Positions 1 through 8,074 of a stretch of DNA of 64,000 nucleotides are shown here, in pieces. The translations under genes and the position numbers were made by a program. This DNA is from Xanthomarina arctica (GTDB taxonomy: Bacteria; Bacteroidota; Bacteroidia; Flavobacteriales; Flavobacteriaceae). How positions within the stretch are numbered: the stretch's first letter is position 1; each line of letters opens with the position of its first letter. The stretch covers positions 62,001 to 126,000 of the forward strand of contig NZ_BMFQ01000001.1 in NCBI RefSeq assembly GCF_014638915.1. Direction: 5' to 3'. The notes under the pieces are model-generated. The model saw only the letters and a list, made by a program, of their open reading frames with translations. It had not been told where the DNA came from and did no database searches.

Positions 1-78
1 AAGGCAAGATTAATGAAAAAACTACATGTAGAAAATATTGTAGATTTAATTAATAGAGCTAAATTAATGGAGTTTTAA
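1..78 (+). CDS. C-terminal end of a LuxR/NarL-type regulator (partial)
   Basis: Only the last 25 codons are in the window. The reading frame ends KARLMKKLHVENIVDLINRA followed by a few residues and TAA. This matches the last helices of a GerE/LuxR helix-turn-helix DNA-binding domain, where a lysine-rich recognition helix is followed by a 'V.N..DLI..A' helix. The protein is therefore probably a two-component response regulator, but its receiver domain is outside the window. Its stop codon overlaps the dnaG stop codon on the opposite strand, so the two genes converge with no spacer. Confidence 0.7.
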   Translation, partial: KARLMKKLHVENIVDLINRAKLMEF

Positions 79-2033
79 AGTGCTTTGTTTAATTTTCTAG
101 ACAGCAAATTATCCAACTTCTTATAACCAACTACTTCTTCAAGAATCTCTCTATATTGGACTTGAATATTAGCTTTTGTCTCTTGGCTTAACTCGTCAAT
201 TTTTTTACTTATTAAATAGCATCTTAAGCTTAAAATAGTTTCGTTAACCAATTGTGCAATGGTATCTGTTTTCTCTTTTGGGAAAATATTTTTTCTTTCC
301 CAGTCAGACAAAGCATAGCGTTCGTCTTCCATTAAAATGGTAGTCATTTCGGTAGCAACATCTGCATCCACATTGTTCACAAAATTCTCCAAGGCAAAAT
401 CCGGATTCTGATTTAAAGTATCAATAATCTTATAATAAAGTCCTTTAAATTTCAAATTGGTAAACTCCATCTCATCTTCTTGAAGGTCCAAATAAATTTT
501 TTCAAAAACTTTAGCTCTGTGTACAACTGGTTCTAAAATAAGTTCGTTTTTATCGTTCTCCTTCAGAATTAAATCTTCAAAATTCTCTGTTCTATTTCCG
601 TATAGAAGTAAAATTTGAATAATTTTTCGTTCTAATACATACTGCACATCCACTTTAATTTGTGGCTGTTGGCCTTTAACTACTTGAAATGCCTTTTGTT
701 CTTCTTTATGTTGTTTATTGGCTTCATCTAAATCTTTTTTCGAAGATTGTGCCAAAGTACTAAACAACACTTCTTCACTAATTTGCATGATTTTAGAACA
801 TTCTTGAATATATATTTCGCGTTTAATTCTATCTGGAATTTTAGAAATACTATTCACGATATCACGAACTGTATCCGCCTTTTTTATAGGATCGTTCTTA
901 GAATCTTCAAACAACATGGAAGCCTTAAATTGTATAAAATCTTGTGCCTTTTCTTCCAGATACAAAGTCAGTTCTTCCAGGGTGTTCTGTTTGGCAAAAC
1001 TATCAGGATCTTCCCCATTAGGAAAAGTACAAATCTTAACGTTCATGCCCTGCTCAAGAATTAAATCGATTCCTCTTAACGAGGCTCGAATTCCGGCAGC
1101 ATCACCATCAAAAAGCACAGTAATGTTTTTTGTTAGCCTATTTATAAGTCGGATTTGGTCTGAAGTCAATGCCGTTCCAGAAGAAGAAACCACATTTTTA
1201 ATTCCAGTTTGATGAAATTGAATGACATCTGTATAGCCTTCCACCAGATAGCAATTATCTTCTTTCGCAATACTTTGCTTGGCATGAAAAATCCCATAAA
1301 GCACTTTACTTTTATGATAGATATCACTCTCAGGAGAATTTAAATATTTGGCCGCTTTTTTATCGTTTGTAAGAATACGTCCGCCAAAACCCAAAACACG
1401 TCCACTCATACTTCTAATAGGAAACATGACACGCCCTTTAAATCTATCGAAACGCTTTTCTTCTTTAACAATGGTAACGCCAGCTTTTTCTAAATAATCT
1501 ATATTATAACCTTGTTTTAGAGCCTCATCTGTAAAGGCTTGCCATTCATCTAAGGAATAACCTAAGTGGTATTTTTTTATGGTTTCTTCTGTAAACCCGC
1601 GTTCTTTAAAATAACTTAGACCTATAGCTTTCCCTTGATTTGTTTTATGAAGTGTATTCTGAAAATATTTGCTAGCAAATTCACTGACTAGATATAAACT
1701 TTCACGTTCGTCTGCTTGCTCTTTTTGCTCGTTTGTTTGCTCCGTTTCTTCAATTTCAATATTGTATTTATTGGCTAAATACTTAATGGCTTCCGGATAA
1801 GTAAAATGCTCATGCTCCATTAAAAAAGCCACCACATTCCCACCTTTTCCACTAGAAAAATCTTTCCAAATCTGCTTAACAGGCGACACCATAAAACTTG
1901 GAGAACGTTCATCGCTAAACGGACTCAAACCTTTAAAACTACTTCCAGATTTTTTTAATTGGACAAAATCGCCAATAACCTCCTCTACACGAGAAGTTTC
2001 AAATACTTGGTCTATGGTGGATTTTGATATCAA
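75..2033 (-). CDS. dnaG: DNA primase DnaG
   Basis: Primase that makes RNA primers at the replication fork and acts with the replicative helicase. The 652-residue length is typical. The N-terminal domain aligns with the CHC2 zinc-ribbon region (GLSPFSDERSPSFMVSPVKQ, then KDFSSGKGG), but the zinc-ligand Cys/His positions are replaced by Ser, Asp and Phe, so no zinc site can form. The TOPRIM catalytic core is intact, with EGYTDVI near residue 265 and DGDAAG near residue 313. The C-terminal helicase-interaction region is helical and divergent. The start is a TTG giving MISKSTIDQVFE, the usual flavobacterial beginning as I recall it; no ATG lies at an equivalent place. The gene is transcribed alone and converges on the upstream regulator gene. 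Confidence 0.95.
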   Translation of the reverse strand: MISKSTIDQVFETSRVEEVIGDFVQLKKSGSSFKGLSPFSDERSPSFMVSPVKQIWKDFSSGKGGNVVAFLMEHEHFTYPEAIKYLANKYNIEIEETEQTNEQKEQADERESLYLVSEFASKYFQNTLHKTNQGKAIGLSYFKERGFTEETIKKYHLGYSLDEWQAFTDEALKQGYNIDYLEKAGVTIVKEEKRFDRFKGRVMFPIRSMSGRVLGFGGRILTNDKKAAKYLNSPESDIYHKSKVLYGIFHAKQSIAKEDNCYLVEGYTDVIQFHQTGIKNVVSSSGTALTSDQIRLINRLTKNITVLFDGDAAGIRASLRGIDLILEQGMNVKICTFPNGEDPDSFAKQNTLEELTLYLEEKAQDFIQFKASMLFEDSKNDPIKKADTVRDIVNSISKIPDRIKREIYIQECSKIMQISEEVLFSTLAQSSKKDLDEANKQHKEEQKAFQVVKGQQPQIKVDVQYVLERKIIQILLLYGNRTENFEDLILKENDKNELILEPVVHRAKVFEKIYLDLQEDEMEFTNLKFKGLYYKIIDTLNQNPDFALENFVNNVDADVATEMTTILMEDERYALSDWERKNIFPKEKTDTIAQLVNETILSLRCYLISKKIDELSQETKANIQVQYREILEEVVGYKKLDNLLSRKLNKAL

Positions 2034-2121
2034 ATTAAAGAATTAGTGGTTTGAGATGACAGATTTAACGAATGGTAAAAGTAATAAAACTTATTGTTTT
2101 TAAATTTTATTAAACATAAAT

Positions 2122-2155
2122 AAAAAGGGCTTCAATTTTATTAATTGAAGCCCTT
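2122..2155 (-). terminator. Rho-independent terminator after the sigma/anti-sigma/envelope module
   Basis: A perfect 13-bp stem (arms 2125-2137 and 2143-2155, loop 5 nt) reads as a hairpin followed by a U run on the minus strand, 24 nt beyond the stop of the outer-membrane-like gene. It ends the sigma operon before dnaG. Confidence 0.85.
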
Positions 2156-2178
2156 CTTATTCAAATTAACTACTTAAA

Positions 2179-3261
2179 CTAATCCATATCAAAACGCAAA
2201 CCCAATGAAATATTATTTTGATTTACTGCTTGGTCCTTAAAGATGGTTGATAAATCGTATTTAGCATAAACACCTACGTTTCCCAAAGAAATATAAGAAC
2301 TCACTCCATACACAAAACTGTTAGTATTAAAATCTTTAATTTTATCTTTCTGAAAATTGCCATTTTCATCATCGTATTTCAATTTTTGCAAGGACTGCAA
2401 TACAAATCCACCATAACCACCAACACCTATTTTAAACTTTTTATGTGTTGAATATCTGAAGTAATTTTCTTTATCAATTTTCTTGGAAGGACCAAATTCA
2501 AAATGAACAGGAAAAACTAAATTAGTAGATCTAAATTTCGATTTATCCACATTTAAAGGAAACTCTTCCAAAGTAACCACATCTCCTTCTTCAAGAAAAT
2601 ACTGATTGTCTTTAATATCTAATTTATTCCACTGAAAAGAGATTCCATATTTTAAACGAACGGCATTGCTGTTGTTTAATAACCTGGTTTTCCAAGCCCA
2701 CCCTAACTCTACAAACCCAGAACCTCCAAGTTTATATGGAGAATCGTTAAGCGATTGTCCTTCAATAATGGCATTATTAAAACCAATGGCGAAAACTAAA
2801 TCGCTAGTAGTACGTTTATCGAATTTTCTAGGCTCCTTCTTCGTTTTCGGACCTATATATAAGCTTTTTAGATCGAATTCATCAGAATCTTCACTTTTAC
2901 CAACAGTAATTATAAAGCCGTCTAAATTGGCTCCTGTATCATAAGGTACATTTTCATTTCGTTCTAATAATGAAATCCGATTGTCAATAATAGCCAACCT
3001 ATTTTCAATATTCATAGCATGCTTTATTGCTAATTCTTCTTTTAGAATATTGGCCTCTTCTTGAGTAACCTCCTCGTTATCTAATTGAACATTTACGGCT
3101 TCTACTTCGATTTTGAGCCAATCCTTTTCCTGAATAACCACTTGCTCCTTTTGAGCCTCTAAAACCTTAATTTCTTTACTATTTGATGTCTCTTGTGCAG
3201 AGATTAATTGCACAGAAAGCGTGAGCACTAAAAGTGCTAAATACTTGGTAATTGTTTGCAT
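2179..3261 (-). CDS. Secreted envelope protein with coiled coil and beta-barrel-like C-terminus
   Basis: I do not recognise a named family. The protein (360 aa) begins with a clear signal peptide (hydrophobic residues 5-20, cleavage after LISAQ). Residues 25-105 are charged and helical (repeated E/K/Q heptads) and probably form a coiled coil. From about residue 110 the sequence alternates short amphipathic strands rich in Gly, Phe and Tyr and ends LGLRFDMD, which looks like a small outer-membrane beta-barrel. It lies 27 bp after the anti-sigma-like gene on the same strand and shares its terminator. It is therefore likely a co-transcribed target or partner of the sigma/anti-sigma pair. Envelope function is inferred. 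Confidence 0.65.
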   Translation of the reverse strand: MQTITKYLALLVLTLSVQLISAQETSNSKEIKVLEAQKEQVVIQEKDWLKIEVEAVNVQLDNEEVTQEEANILKEELAIKHAMNIENRLAIIDNRISLLERNENVPYDTGANLDGFIITVGKSEDSDEFDLKSLYIGPKTKKEPRKFDKRTTSDLVFAIGFNNAIIEGQSLNDSPYKLGGSGFVELGWAWKTRLLNNSNAVRLKYGISFQWNKLDIKDNQYFLEEGDVVTLEEFPLNVDKSKFRSTNLVFPVHFEFGPSKKIDKENYFRYSTHKKFKIGVGGYGGFVLQSLQKLKYDDENGNFQKDKIKDFNTNSFVYGVSSYISLGNVGVYAKYDLSTIFKDQAVNQNNISLGLRFDMD

Positions 3262-3288
3262 AATTGTTTGTTTTTTAATTGATGAATG

Positions 3289-4020
3289 TTAATCGTTACG
3301 TTCGGCAACTGCAGTTTTTACCTTCTTGTAATTTGTTTTAATGGTTTCAAAAACTTTATCTCTAAACGATTCTTCCAAATCTTCTTCAACGTCTTGAAGT
3401 AAAGCCTTAGCATCTATAGCATAGGTATTGCTATTTGCGGTTTTTGAAATGTTTTGTTGTGCTTTTAGTAATAAAGCATCTATATCTGTTACTGTTTTAT
3501 TTGTTTTTTCTTGAGTCTCTAAGGTTACTAACGCTGTTCTATCTTTAGGAGATTCCATACTTAAATTATTTACCATTTCTTCAGCTTCACGATTGGTTTC
3601 AGCATGTACAACTTGTGTGTTTTTAACTGGATAATTTTTTAATTTCTTCCCAGTTCCATCTGAATTTATTTTTTCTTCTGAAAGATTATTAATGGTTGCA
3701 TTTAATCCTTCTTTTACAACCAAAGTTTCTTGAATATCTACCTTTTCATTATTTTTAAAAATGTCTACTTCATTTATTTCGGTATCCACTAAAACGGGAG
3801 TGAAATTATTTGTTTCTGGTGTATTTAGAAACATATTTATCATAAAAAGAATCCCCACCAAACTAGCGGCTATTCCAAACCACCAGATTGTTTTAATAGA
3901 TGACTTTTTTGGGGCTGTATCTAATTTTTTCGAAAGCCTATCCCAAGCTTGACTTGATGGCTGAAGTGTTCTTTTCTCAAGCTTTTCCTTAATATTCTCT
4001 TCAAATTTAATTGGAGCCAT
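3289..4020 (-). CDS. Anti-sigma-factor-like membrane protein
   Basis: A single-pass membrane protein of 243 residues with a cytoplasmic N-terminus that reads APIKFEENIKEKLEKRTLQP, then SSQAWDRLSKKLD. This pattern is usual for the short proteins that follow ECF sigma genes in Flavobacteriia. A transmembrane helix lies near residues 45-65 (IWWFGIAASLVGILFMI). The periplasmic part is hydrophilic and low in complexity. A longer reading frame extends upstream to 4131, but the Met at 4020 is preferred: it starts the conserved motif and overlaps the sigma stop by 14 nt, as expected for translational coupling. The role as a regulator of the adjacent sigma factor is inferred from order and topology. 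Confidence 0.65.
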   Translation of the reverse strand: MAPIKFEENIKEKLEKRTLQPSSQAWDRLSKKLDTAPKKSSIKTIWWFGIAASLVGILFMINMFLNTPETNNFTPVLVDTEINEVDIFKNNEKVDIQETLVVKEGLNATINNLSEEKINSDGTGKKLKNYPVKNTQVVHAETNREAEEMVNNLSMESPKDRTALVTLETQEKTNKTVTDIDALLLKAQQNISKTANSNTYAIDAKALLQDVEEDLEESFRDKVFETIKTNYKKVKTAVAERND

Positions 4021-4570
4021 AACTTGTTGTGTTTTGTTTTTTAATCTGCTCTTGCAACAATTTTCTTGCTTTAAATAATTGCGATTTGGAAGTCCCTTCC
4101 GAAATCTGTAATATGCTTGCAATTTCAGCATGTTTATACCCTTCTATGGCATACATTATAAAAACCATTTTGTATCCTTCTGGCAAAGCATCAATCAACT
4201 TTTGTAATTCTGCAACTTCAAATTCAGTATTCATCTGGTTTGATAAATCGGTTGTATCTTCAAAATATTCATCCGAAAATTCAATTCTTTTTTTTTGTCT
4301 TAGAAATGAAATAGATTCTCTAACCATAATTCGCCTTATCCAGCCTTCAAAGCTTCCTTCAGCCTTGTAACTTTTAAGATTGTTAAACACTTTGAAAAAA
4401 CCATTTAACATGGCTTCTTCTGCATGTTGCACATCTTTTATATAATACCTACAAACACTCAACATTTTAGGTGCATGCATCTCAAACAAAACGTGCTGTG
4501 CTTCACGATTGTTTTTAATGGCTTTTTTAATAAGCACCGATTCGTTTTTGTAGAGTTGTATAACTTTCAC
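4007..4570 (-). CDS. ECF-type RNA polymerase sigma factor
   Basis: A 187-residue sigma-70 family protein of the extracytoplasmic-function type. Region 2 spans about residues 25-95 (FEMHAPKMLSVCRYYIKDVQ, then GSFEGWIRRIMVRESISFLR) and region 4 about 120-175 (LPEGYKMVFIMYAIEGYKHA, then EIASILQISEGTSKSQLFKA), with a linker and no region 3. It heads a three-gene operon with an anti-sigma-like protein and a secreted protein. The usual logic is that a membrane partner holds the sigma factor until an envelope signal releases it. The inducing signal cannot be read from the sequence. Confidence 0.9.
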   Translation of the reverse strand: MKVIQLYKNESVLIKKAIKNNREAQHVLFEMHAPKMLSVCRYYIKDVQHAEEAMLNGFFKVFNNLKSYKAEGSFEGWIRRIMVRESISFLRQKKRIEFSDEYFEDTTDLSNQMNTEFEVAELQKLIDALPEGYKMVFIMYAIEGYKHAEIASILQISEGTSKSQLFKARKLLQEQIKKQNTTSYGSN

Positions 4571-4747
4571 TTAAAGAGTTTTGTACTGCTTCTATTTATA
4601 AAGACGCAATTATTATAAAAATAGTTGCCTGAAGTTTTAAAAATAAATATTAATTTTTAGATTGATTTAAAAATACAATTAATAAAAATAAAATAACACA
4701 CTTTAAACCAATTACTTAGGGGTTTTAATTTCTCATTTAAAAACAAA

Positions 4748-4779
4748 AATGCTAAAACCTATTACTAGGCTCTAGCATT
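4748..4779 (-). terminator. Possible terminator hairpin after the membrane-protein gene
   Basis: In the 281-bp gap between the sigma gene and the next gene, a 7-bp stem (4748-4754 with 4773-4779) encloses a smaller 4-bp stem. It lies about 75 nt past the stop of the minus-strand membrane gene. There is no convincing U run, so this is weak. The rest of the gap is AT-rich with nothing recognisable. Confidence 0.3.
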
Positions 4780-4851
4780 ATAAGACACTATATATCTTTA
4801 ATTAAAAATCAAATTATTTGTAATAATGACCTTTTCAGAAAATGACTTTAT

Positions 4852-5550
4852 TTATGATGTAGAAAATCTTTTTTGATAATAATAAATACCTATGTAAATA
4901 AATATAAAGTAGGCGTATAGCATTTCTCTGGTCTCAGCAAATGCCATTTTCACCAATCCTGGCGATAAAATAGCCAACACAAAGGATAAACTAAAAACAA
5001 CAAGCATGATAAGAAGGAAATTTAAACTTGGTTTTTGATACCCAATTTTTAAAAGTAATTTTTTAATTTTTTTATTTAACATTAGAAGTGGTATCATCAG
5101 GAAATAACCGAAAAAACCAATTCTAAACATATTTTGAGAAGATTTAAAAAAGTTTATAATACCAGCTTGACTTATCTTACCATCTACAAAGAGTTTCTCG
5201 CCTATAAAAATATCTAAATTATGAAAGTTAAATTCATTTTGAACATTTACTTTTTCTATTCCAGGAACTGAATACTCAAAAACTCTTTGAAACCAACTTG
5301 TTTCCTCGCCCATAAAAACAAAACATAAAATGGCCCAGATAATAGGGAATAGTAATTTATTCTTGCCTTTAAAAATAGTGATTAAACATAATATAAAACC
5401 TATCAAATAGAAGAAAGCAGTAAGATACTCTATAGGTCCATCTTCCCTATTAATTTCAGAGACATACTCTGGTTCTCCAAACCACATAAATAGAACAAAA
5501 ATTAATCCGAAGACTAATGAAAAGGGTAATAACCACTTATTTTTAAACAT
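4852..5550 (-). CDS. Conserved polytopic membrane protein of unknown function
   Basis: I recognise no functional family. The 232-residue protein has about six hydrophobic segments (near 8-25, 40-58, 66-84, 140-158, 175-198 and 208-224). Between the third and fourth is a polar loop with striking conserved-looking motifs: EETSWFQR, followed about 20 residues later by NVQNEFNFHNL. A preceding 'EDGPIEYLT' begins the second helix. Membrane proteins with an E-E-x-S-W-x-Q-R ... N-x-Q-x-E-x-N-x-H-N-L pattern occur in several bacterial phyla without known function (recollection, not checked). It stands alone, with its own promoter. Confidence 0.6.
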   Translation of the reverse strand: MFKNKWLLPFSLVFGLIFVLFMWFGEPEYVSEINREDGPIEYLTAFFYLIGFILCLITIFKGKNKLLFPIIWAILCFVFMGEETSWFQRVFEYSVPGIEKVNVQNEFNFHNLDIFIGEKLFVDGKISQAGIINFFKSSQNMFRIGFFGYFLMIPLLMLNKKIKKLLLKIGYQKPSLNFLLIMLVVFSLSFVLAILSPGLVKMAFAETREMLYAYFIFIYIGIYYYQKRFSTS

Positions 5551-5607
5551 AATAATTGAATTTAGGTTTTTTTAAATTACATGCTATTAACCAATTGTAG
5601 GATATAT

Positions 5608-5638
5608 CAAAGATATAAAGTAATCTCAAGTCTGCAAA
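5608..5638 (-). promoter_or_regulatory. Bacteroidota-type promoter for the membrane-protein gene
   Basis: The minus strand reads TTTG (complement of 5635-5638), a 19-bp spacer, then TATCTTTG (complement of 5608-5615). This fits the Bacteroidota -33/-7 consensus TTTG and TAnnTTTG. Predicted transcription start is near 5601, giving a leader of about 50 nt. Confidence 0.6.
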
Positions 5639-5677
5639 AACATTCGTTCAACTGAATATTTATCCCTATAAAGTAGA

Positions 5678-6655
5678 TTATTTTTTTCGGTCAATCACAT
5701 AATTAACCATAAGCTCTAAAGAATTCTTATAGGTAGATTCTGGATAGAATTGGAGAATTTGAAGTGCTTCTTCTTGAAACTCCTTCATTTTGGCAACTGC
5801 ATAATCTAAACCACCTTTTGCTTTTACGTAGCTTATTACTTCAGCGACCCGTTTTTTGTCTCTATTGTGGTTTTTAATAGAATTAATAAGCCAACGTTTG
5901 TCTTTTTTATCTGCTTGGTTTAGCACATAAATTAAGGGCAAAGTCATTTTTTGCTCTTTAATATCGATTCCTGTAGGTTTTCCAATAGCCTCATTACCAT
6001 AATCAAATAAATCGTCTTTTATTTGAAAAGCCATTCCTATTAACTCGCCAAATTTACGCATACGTTCTACATGATCCGATTCTGGTTTCACAGAAGCAGC
6101 ACCTAGACTACAACAAGCAGCAATAAGCGTTGCTGTTTTTTGACGTATAATTTCGTAATAAACGACTTCAGTAATATCTAATTTTCTGGCTTTTTCTATT
6201 TGAAGTAATTCGCCTTCACTCATTTCCCTAACCGCTATGGAAATAATTTTCAATAGGTCGAAGTCATTGTTATCTATGGAAAGTAAGAGTCCTTTTGACA
6301 ATAAATAATCACCAACTAAAACAGCAATTTTATTTTTCCAAAGGGCATTGATTGAGAAAAACCCACGACGTCTGTTACTTTCGTCAACCACATCGTCATG
6401 AACCAAAGTAGCTGTATGAATCAGCTCAATAACCGAAGCTCCTCTATAGGTACGCTCGCTAACTTCACCATTAGAAACCATTTTAGACACAAGAAAAACA
6501 AACATAGGTCGCATTTGCTTCCCTTTTCTGTTGACAATGTAATGTGTTATTCTATTTAGTAAAGCGACTTTAGAAGACATGGACAATTGAAACTTTTGTT
6601 CAAAAAGTTCCATTTCGTAATCTATTGGTTGTTTTATTTGTTCTACAATTTTCAA
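5678..6655 (-). CDS. Polyprenyl diphosphate synthase
   Basis: An all-helical trans-isoprenyl diphosphate synthase (325 aa) that condenses isopentenyl diphosphate onto an allylic primer, most likely for the menaquinone side chain. The first aspartate motif is at about residues 83-90 (HDDVVDES) followed by RRRG. The second is KDDLFDYG near residue 215. The preceding KGKQMRPMFVFLVSKM is the IPP-binding basic region. Length and motif spacing fit the long-chain (octaprenyl/heptaprenyl, IspB-like) group, but chain length cannot be assigned reliably. The gene is monocistronic, with a TAnnTTTG box just upstream. Confidence 0.9.
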   Translation of the reverse strand: MKIVEQIKQPIDYEMELFEQKFQLSMSSKVALLNRITHYIVNRKGKQMRPMFVFLVSKMVSNGEVSERTYRGASVIELIHTATLVHDDVVDESNRRRGFFSINALWKNKIAVLVGDYLLSKGLLLSIDNNDFDLLKIISIAVREMSEGELLQIEKARKLDITEVVYYEIIRQKTATLIAACCSLGAASVKPESDHVERMRKFGELIGMAFQIKDDLFDYGNEAIGKPTGIDIKEQKMTLPLIYVLNQADKKDKRWLINSIKNHNRDKKRVAEVISYVKAKGGLDYAVAKMKEFQEEALQILQFYPESTYKNSLELMVNYVIDRKK

Positions 6656-6662
6656 AAGAAAA

Positions 6663-6725
6663 AAGGTGTAAAATATATAATAACAAACGTACTAAAAATG
6701 CCTTTGATATGCTATTTTACACCTT
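6663..6725. repeat. 13-bp perfect inverted repeat spanning the prenyl synthase promoter
   Basis: Arms 6663-6675 (AAGGTGTAAAATA) and 6713-6725 (TATTTTACACCTT) are exact inverted copies 37 bp apart. Between them the minus strand carries TACGTTTG (6684-6691), a good -7 box for the polyprenyl synthase gene. The pair could be an operator or the ends of a small insertion. No convincing -33 box is visible. Confidence 0.6.
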
Positions 6726-6742
6726 ACAAATCAAACTTTGTT

Positions 6743-6910
6743 TCAATAAAGAGTAGTAACTACAAACGCTGCCAAGGCTTTTTTATCTAAATCTTGCCCT
6801 ACATAAGAAGTTATCTTTTCTAAAACTTGATCTGTTTTATAAAGCAGGTCCTTATAATCAACATAAATAAGTTCTACTCCAGGCTCTCTCTCTTTTGAAG
6901 TGGGAAACAA
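6743..6910 (-). pseudogene. Remnant of a sulfotransferase-like gene (C-terminal fragment)
   Basis: An open frame of 55 codons on the minus strand, with no ATG and an in-frame stop just before it. It contains PGVELIYVDYKDLLYKTDQV then LEKITSYVGQDLDKKAL and ends TTLY. This resembles the last part of sulfotransferase-family proteins, where a 'V.Y..L..nP..v..kI..FL...ld...m......LYR' pattern is common. The N-terminal PAPS-binding loop is absent, so it is read as a decayed fragment. The assignment rests on pattern memory only. The following 210 bases up to the next gene are AT-rich and show nothing further. Confidence 0.4.
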
Positions 6911-7122
6911 TTAAAATTTAATTTAAAATATAGCATTGCTTATTTTATGTGTCCCATAATTATTATGAAATAAAAGTGACAGAAGAGAGATCATAAACTT
7001 ATTTTAACCACAAGCGTTATTCTCTTTTTTATAGAGATAACAAAATTTCACAGTCGTAATAGAAAATAAATCCATTATTTATTCTTAACTTAACGGTCTC
7101 TAACTTTTTAAATATAAATATT

Positions 7123-8022
7123 ATGAAAAAAATTACTTTATTATTTATTCTATTAATTACTTTGAACGTTAGTTCTCAAACCATCTTGTTTGAAGACGGT
7201 TTTGAAACTTATACAGATTTTGCTATTACTGACGTTGGATCATGGACATTATTAGATGTCGATGGATTACCGACTTATGGTTTTACTGGTGTAACTTTTC
7301 TAAACTCTGGATCTGCTAAATCTTTTCAGGTTTTCAATGCCACTGCTACAGATCCAGCATTAGACCCTACTGCTACTAGCGATTGGACGGCTTACAATGG
7401 CATGAAAGGTATGGTTTGTTTTGCTGCTGTTCCTTCTGGAGCAAACTATAATAATGATTGGTTAATTTCTCCACAGATTACGCTTGCTGAGAGTGGAAAC
7501 TCACTATCGTTTTGGTATAAAGCTTGTGATGCTACTTATTCTCAAGAACGTTTTTCTGTATCAATTTCAACCACTGGAACGGCTGCAGCAGATTTTACTG
7601 TTATATCAGCTAATCCTGTAATAATTGCAGATGGCGATAACACGTGGCAACAATTCACTTATGATTTTCCTGTAACTTATGACAATACCTCTGTTTACGT
7701 GGGTATTCATTGTACATCTCAGGATCAATTTGGATTTATGATTGATGACTTTTCAGTTTCTACATCCCTTTTGAGTGTTGAAGATTTTGAAGCAAATCAA
7801 ATACACATTGCGTGTAAAGAAAGAGTGTTAACACTTTCTAATATTCATGGCAGTGCTGCCTATAGCATCTATTCCTTAACTGGTAAAAAAGTGCTTTCTG
7901 GACAAACTCAATTAGAGTCTCAAGAAATAAATTTAACTAATTTATCTTCTGGAATGTATGTTGTTGAGGTTGCGGATTCTAAAACGAATGCAGTAAATCG
8001 TAAGAAATTTGTTATTCAATAA
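7123..8022 (+). CDS. Secreted protein: choice-of-anchor/cleaved-adhesin domain plus T9SS type A sorting domain
   Basis: A 299-residue exported protein. The signal peptide covers residues 1-18 (MKKITLLFILLITLNVSSQ). Residues 22-215 form a jelly-roll of the cleaved adhesin / choice-of-anchor J type, recognisable from ILFEDGFETY, NDWLISPQITL, LSFWYKA and the final FMIDDFSVS. Residues 225-299 are a type IX secretion sorting domain: short strands with 'YSIYSLTGKKVLSGQ', 'LTNLSSGMYVVEV' and a basic end KKFVIQ. The protein is thus predicted to cross the outer membrane by the T9SS. No catalytic domain is seen, so an adhesive or binding role is likely. It is monocistronic. Confidence 0.85.
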   Translation: MKKITLLFILLITLNVSSQTILFEDGFETYTDFAITDVGSWTLLDVDGLPTYGFTGVTFLNSGSAKSFQVFNATATDPALDPTATSDWTAYNGMKGMVCFAAVPSGANYNNDWLISPQITLAESGNSLSFWYKACDATYSQERFSVSISTTGTAAADFTVISANPVIIADGDNTWQQFTYDFPVTYDNTSVYVGIHCTSQDQFGFMIDDFSVSTSLLSVEDFEANQIHIACKERVLTLSNIHGSAAYSIYSLTGKKVLSGQTQLESQEINLTNLSSGMYVVEVADSKTNAVNRKKFVIQ

Positions 8023-8041
8023 TTAAAAACGTGATACATTT

Positions 8042-8073
8042 AAAAAGGCTTTCAAAATTTTGAAAGCCTTTTT
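8042..8073. terminator. Bidirectional terminator between the T9SS protein gene and rlmN
   Basis: A perfect 32-bp palindrome (16-bp arms, A5GGCTTTCAAAA and its complement) lies between two convergent genes. A/T runs on both sides make it able to stop transcription from either direction. Confidence 0.9.
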
Positions 8074-8074
8074 T

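Noticed and set aside
747-1212. Plus-strand open frames opposite dnaG
   Set aside because: They are shadows of the dnaG coding sequence with no recognisable motif or start context.
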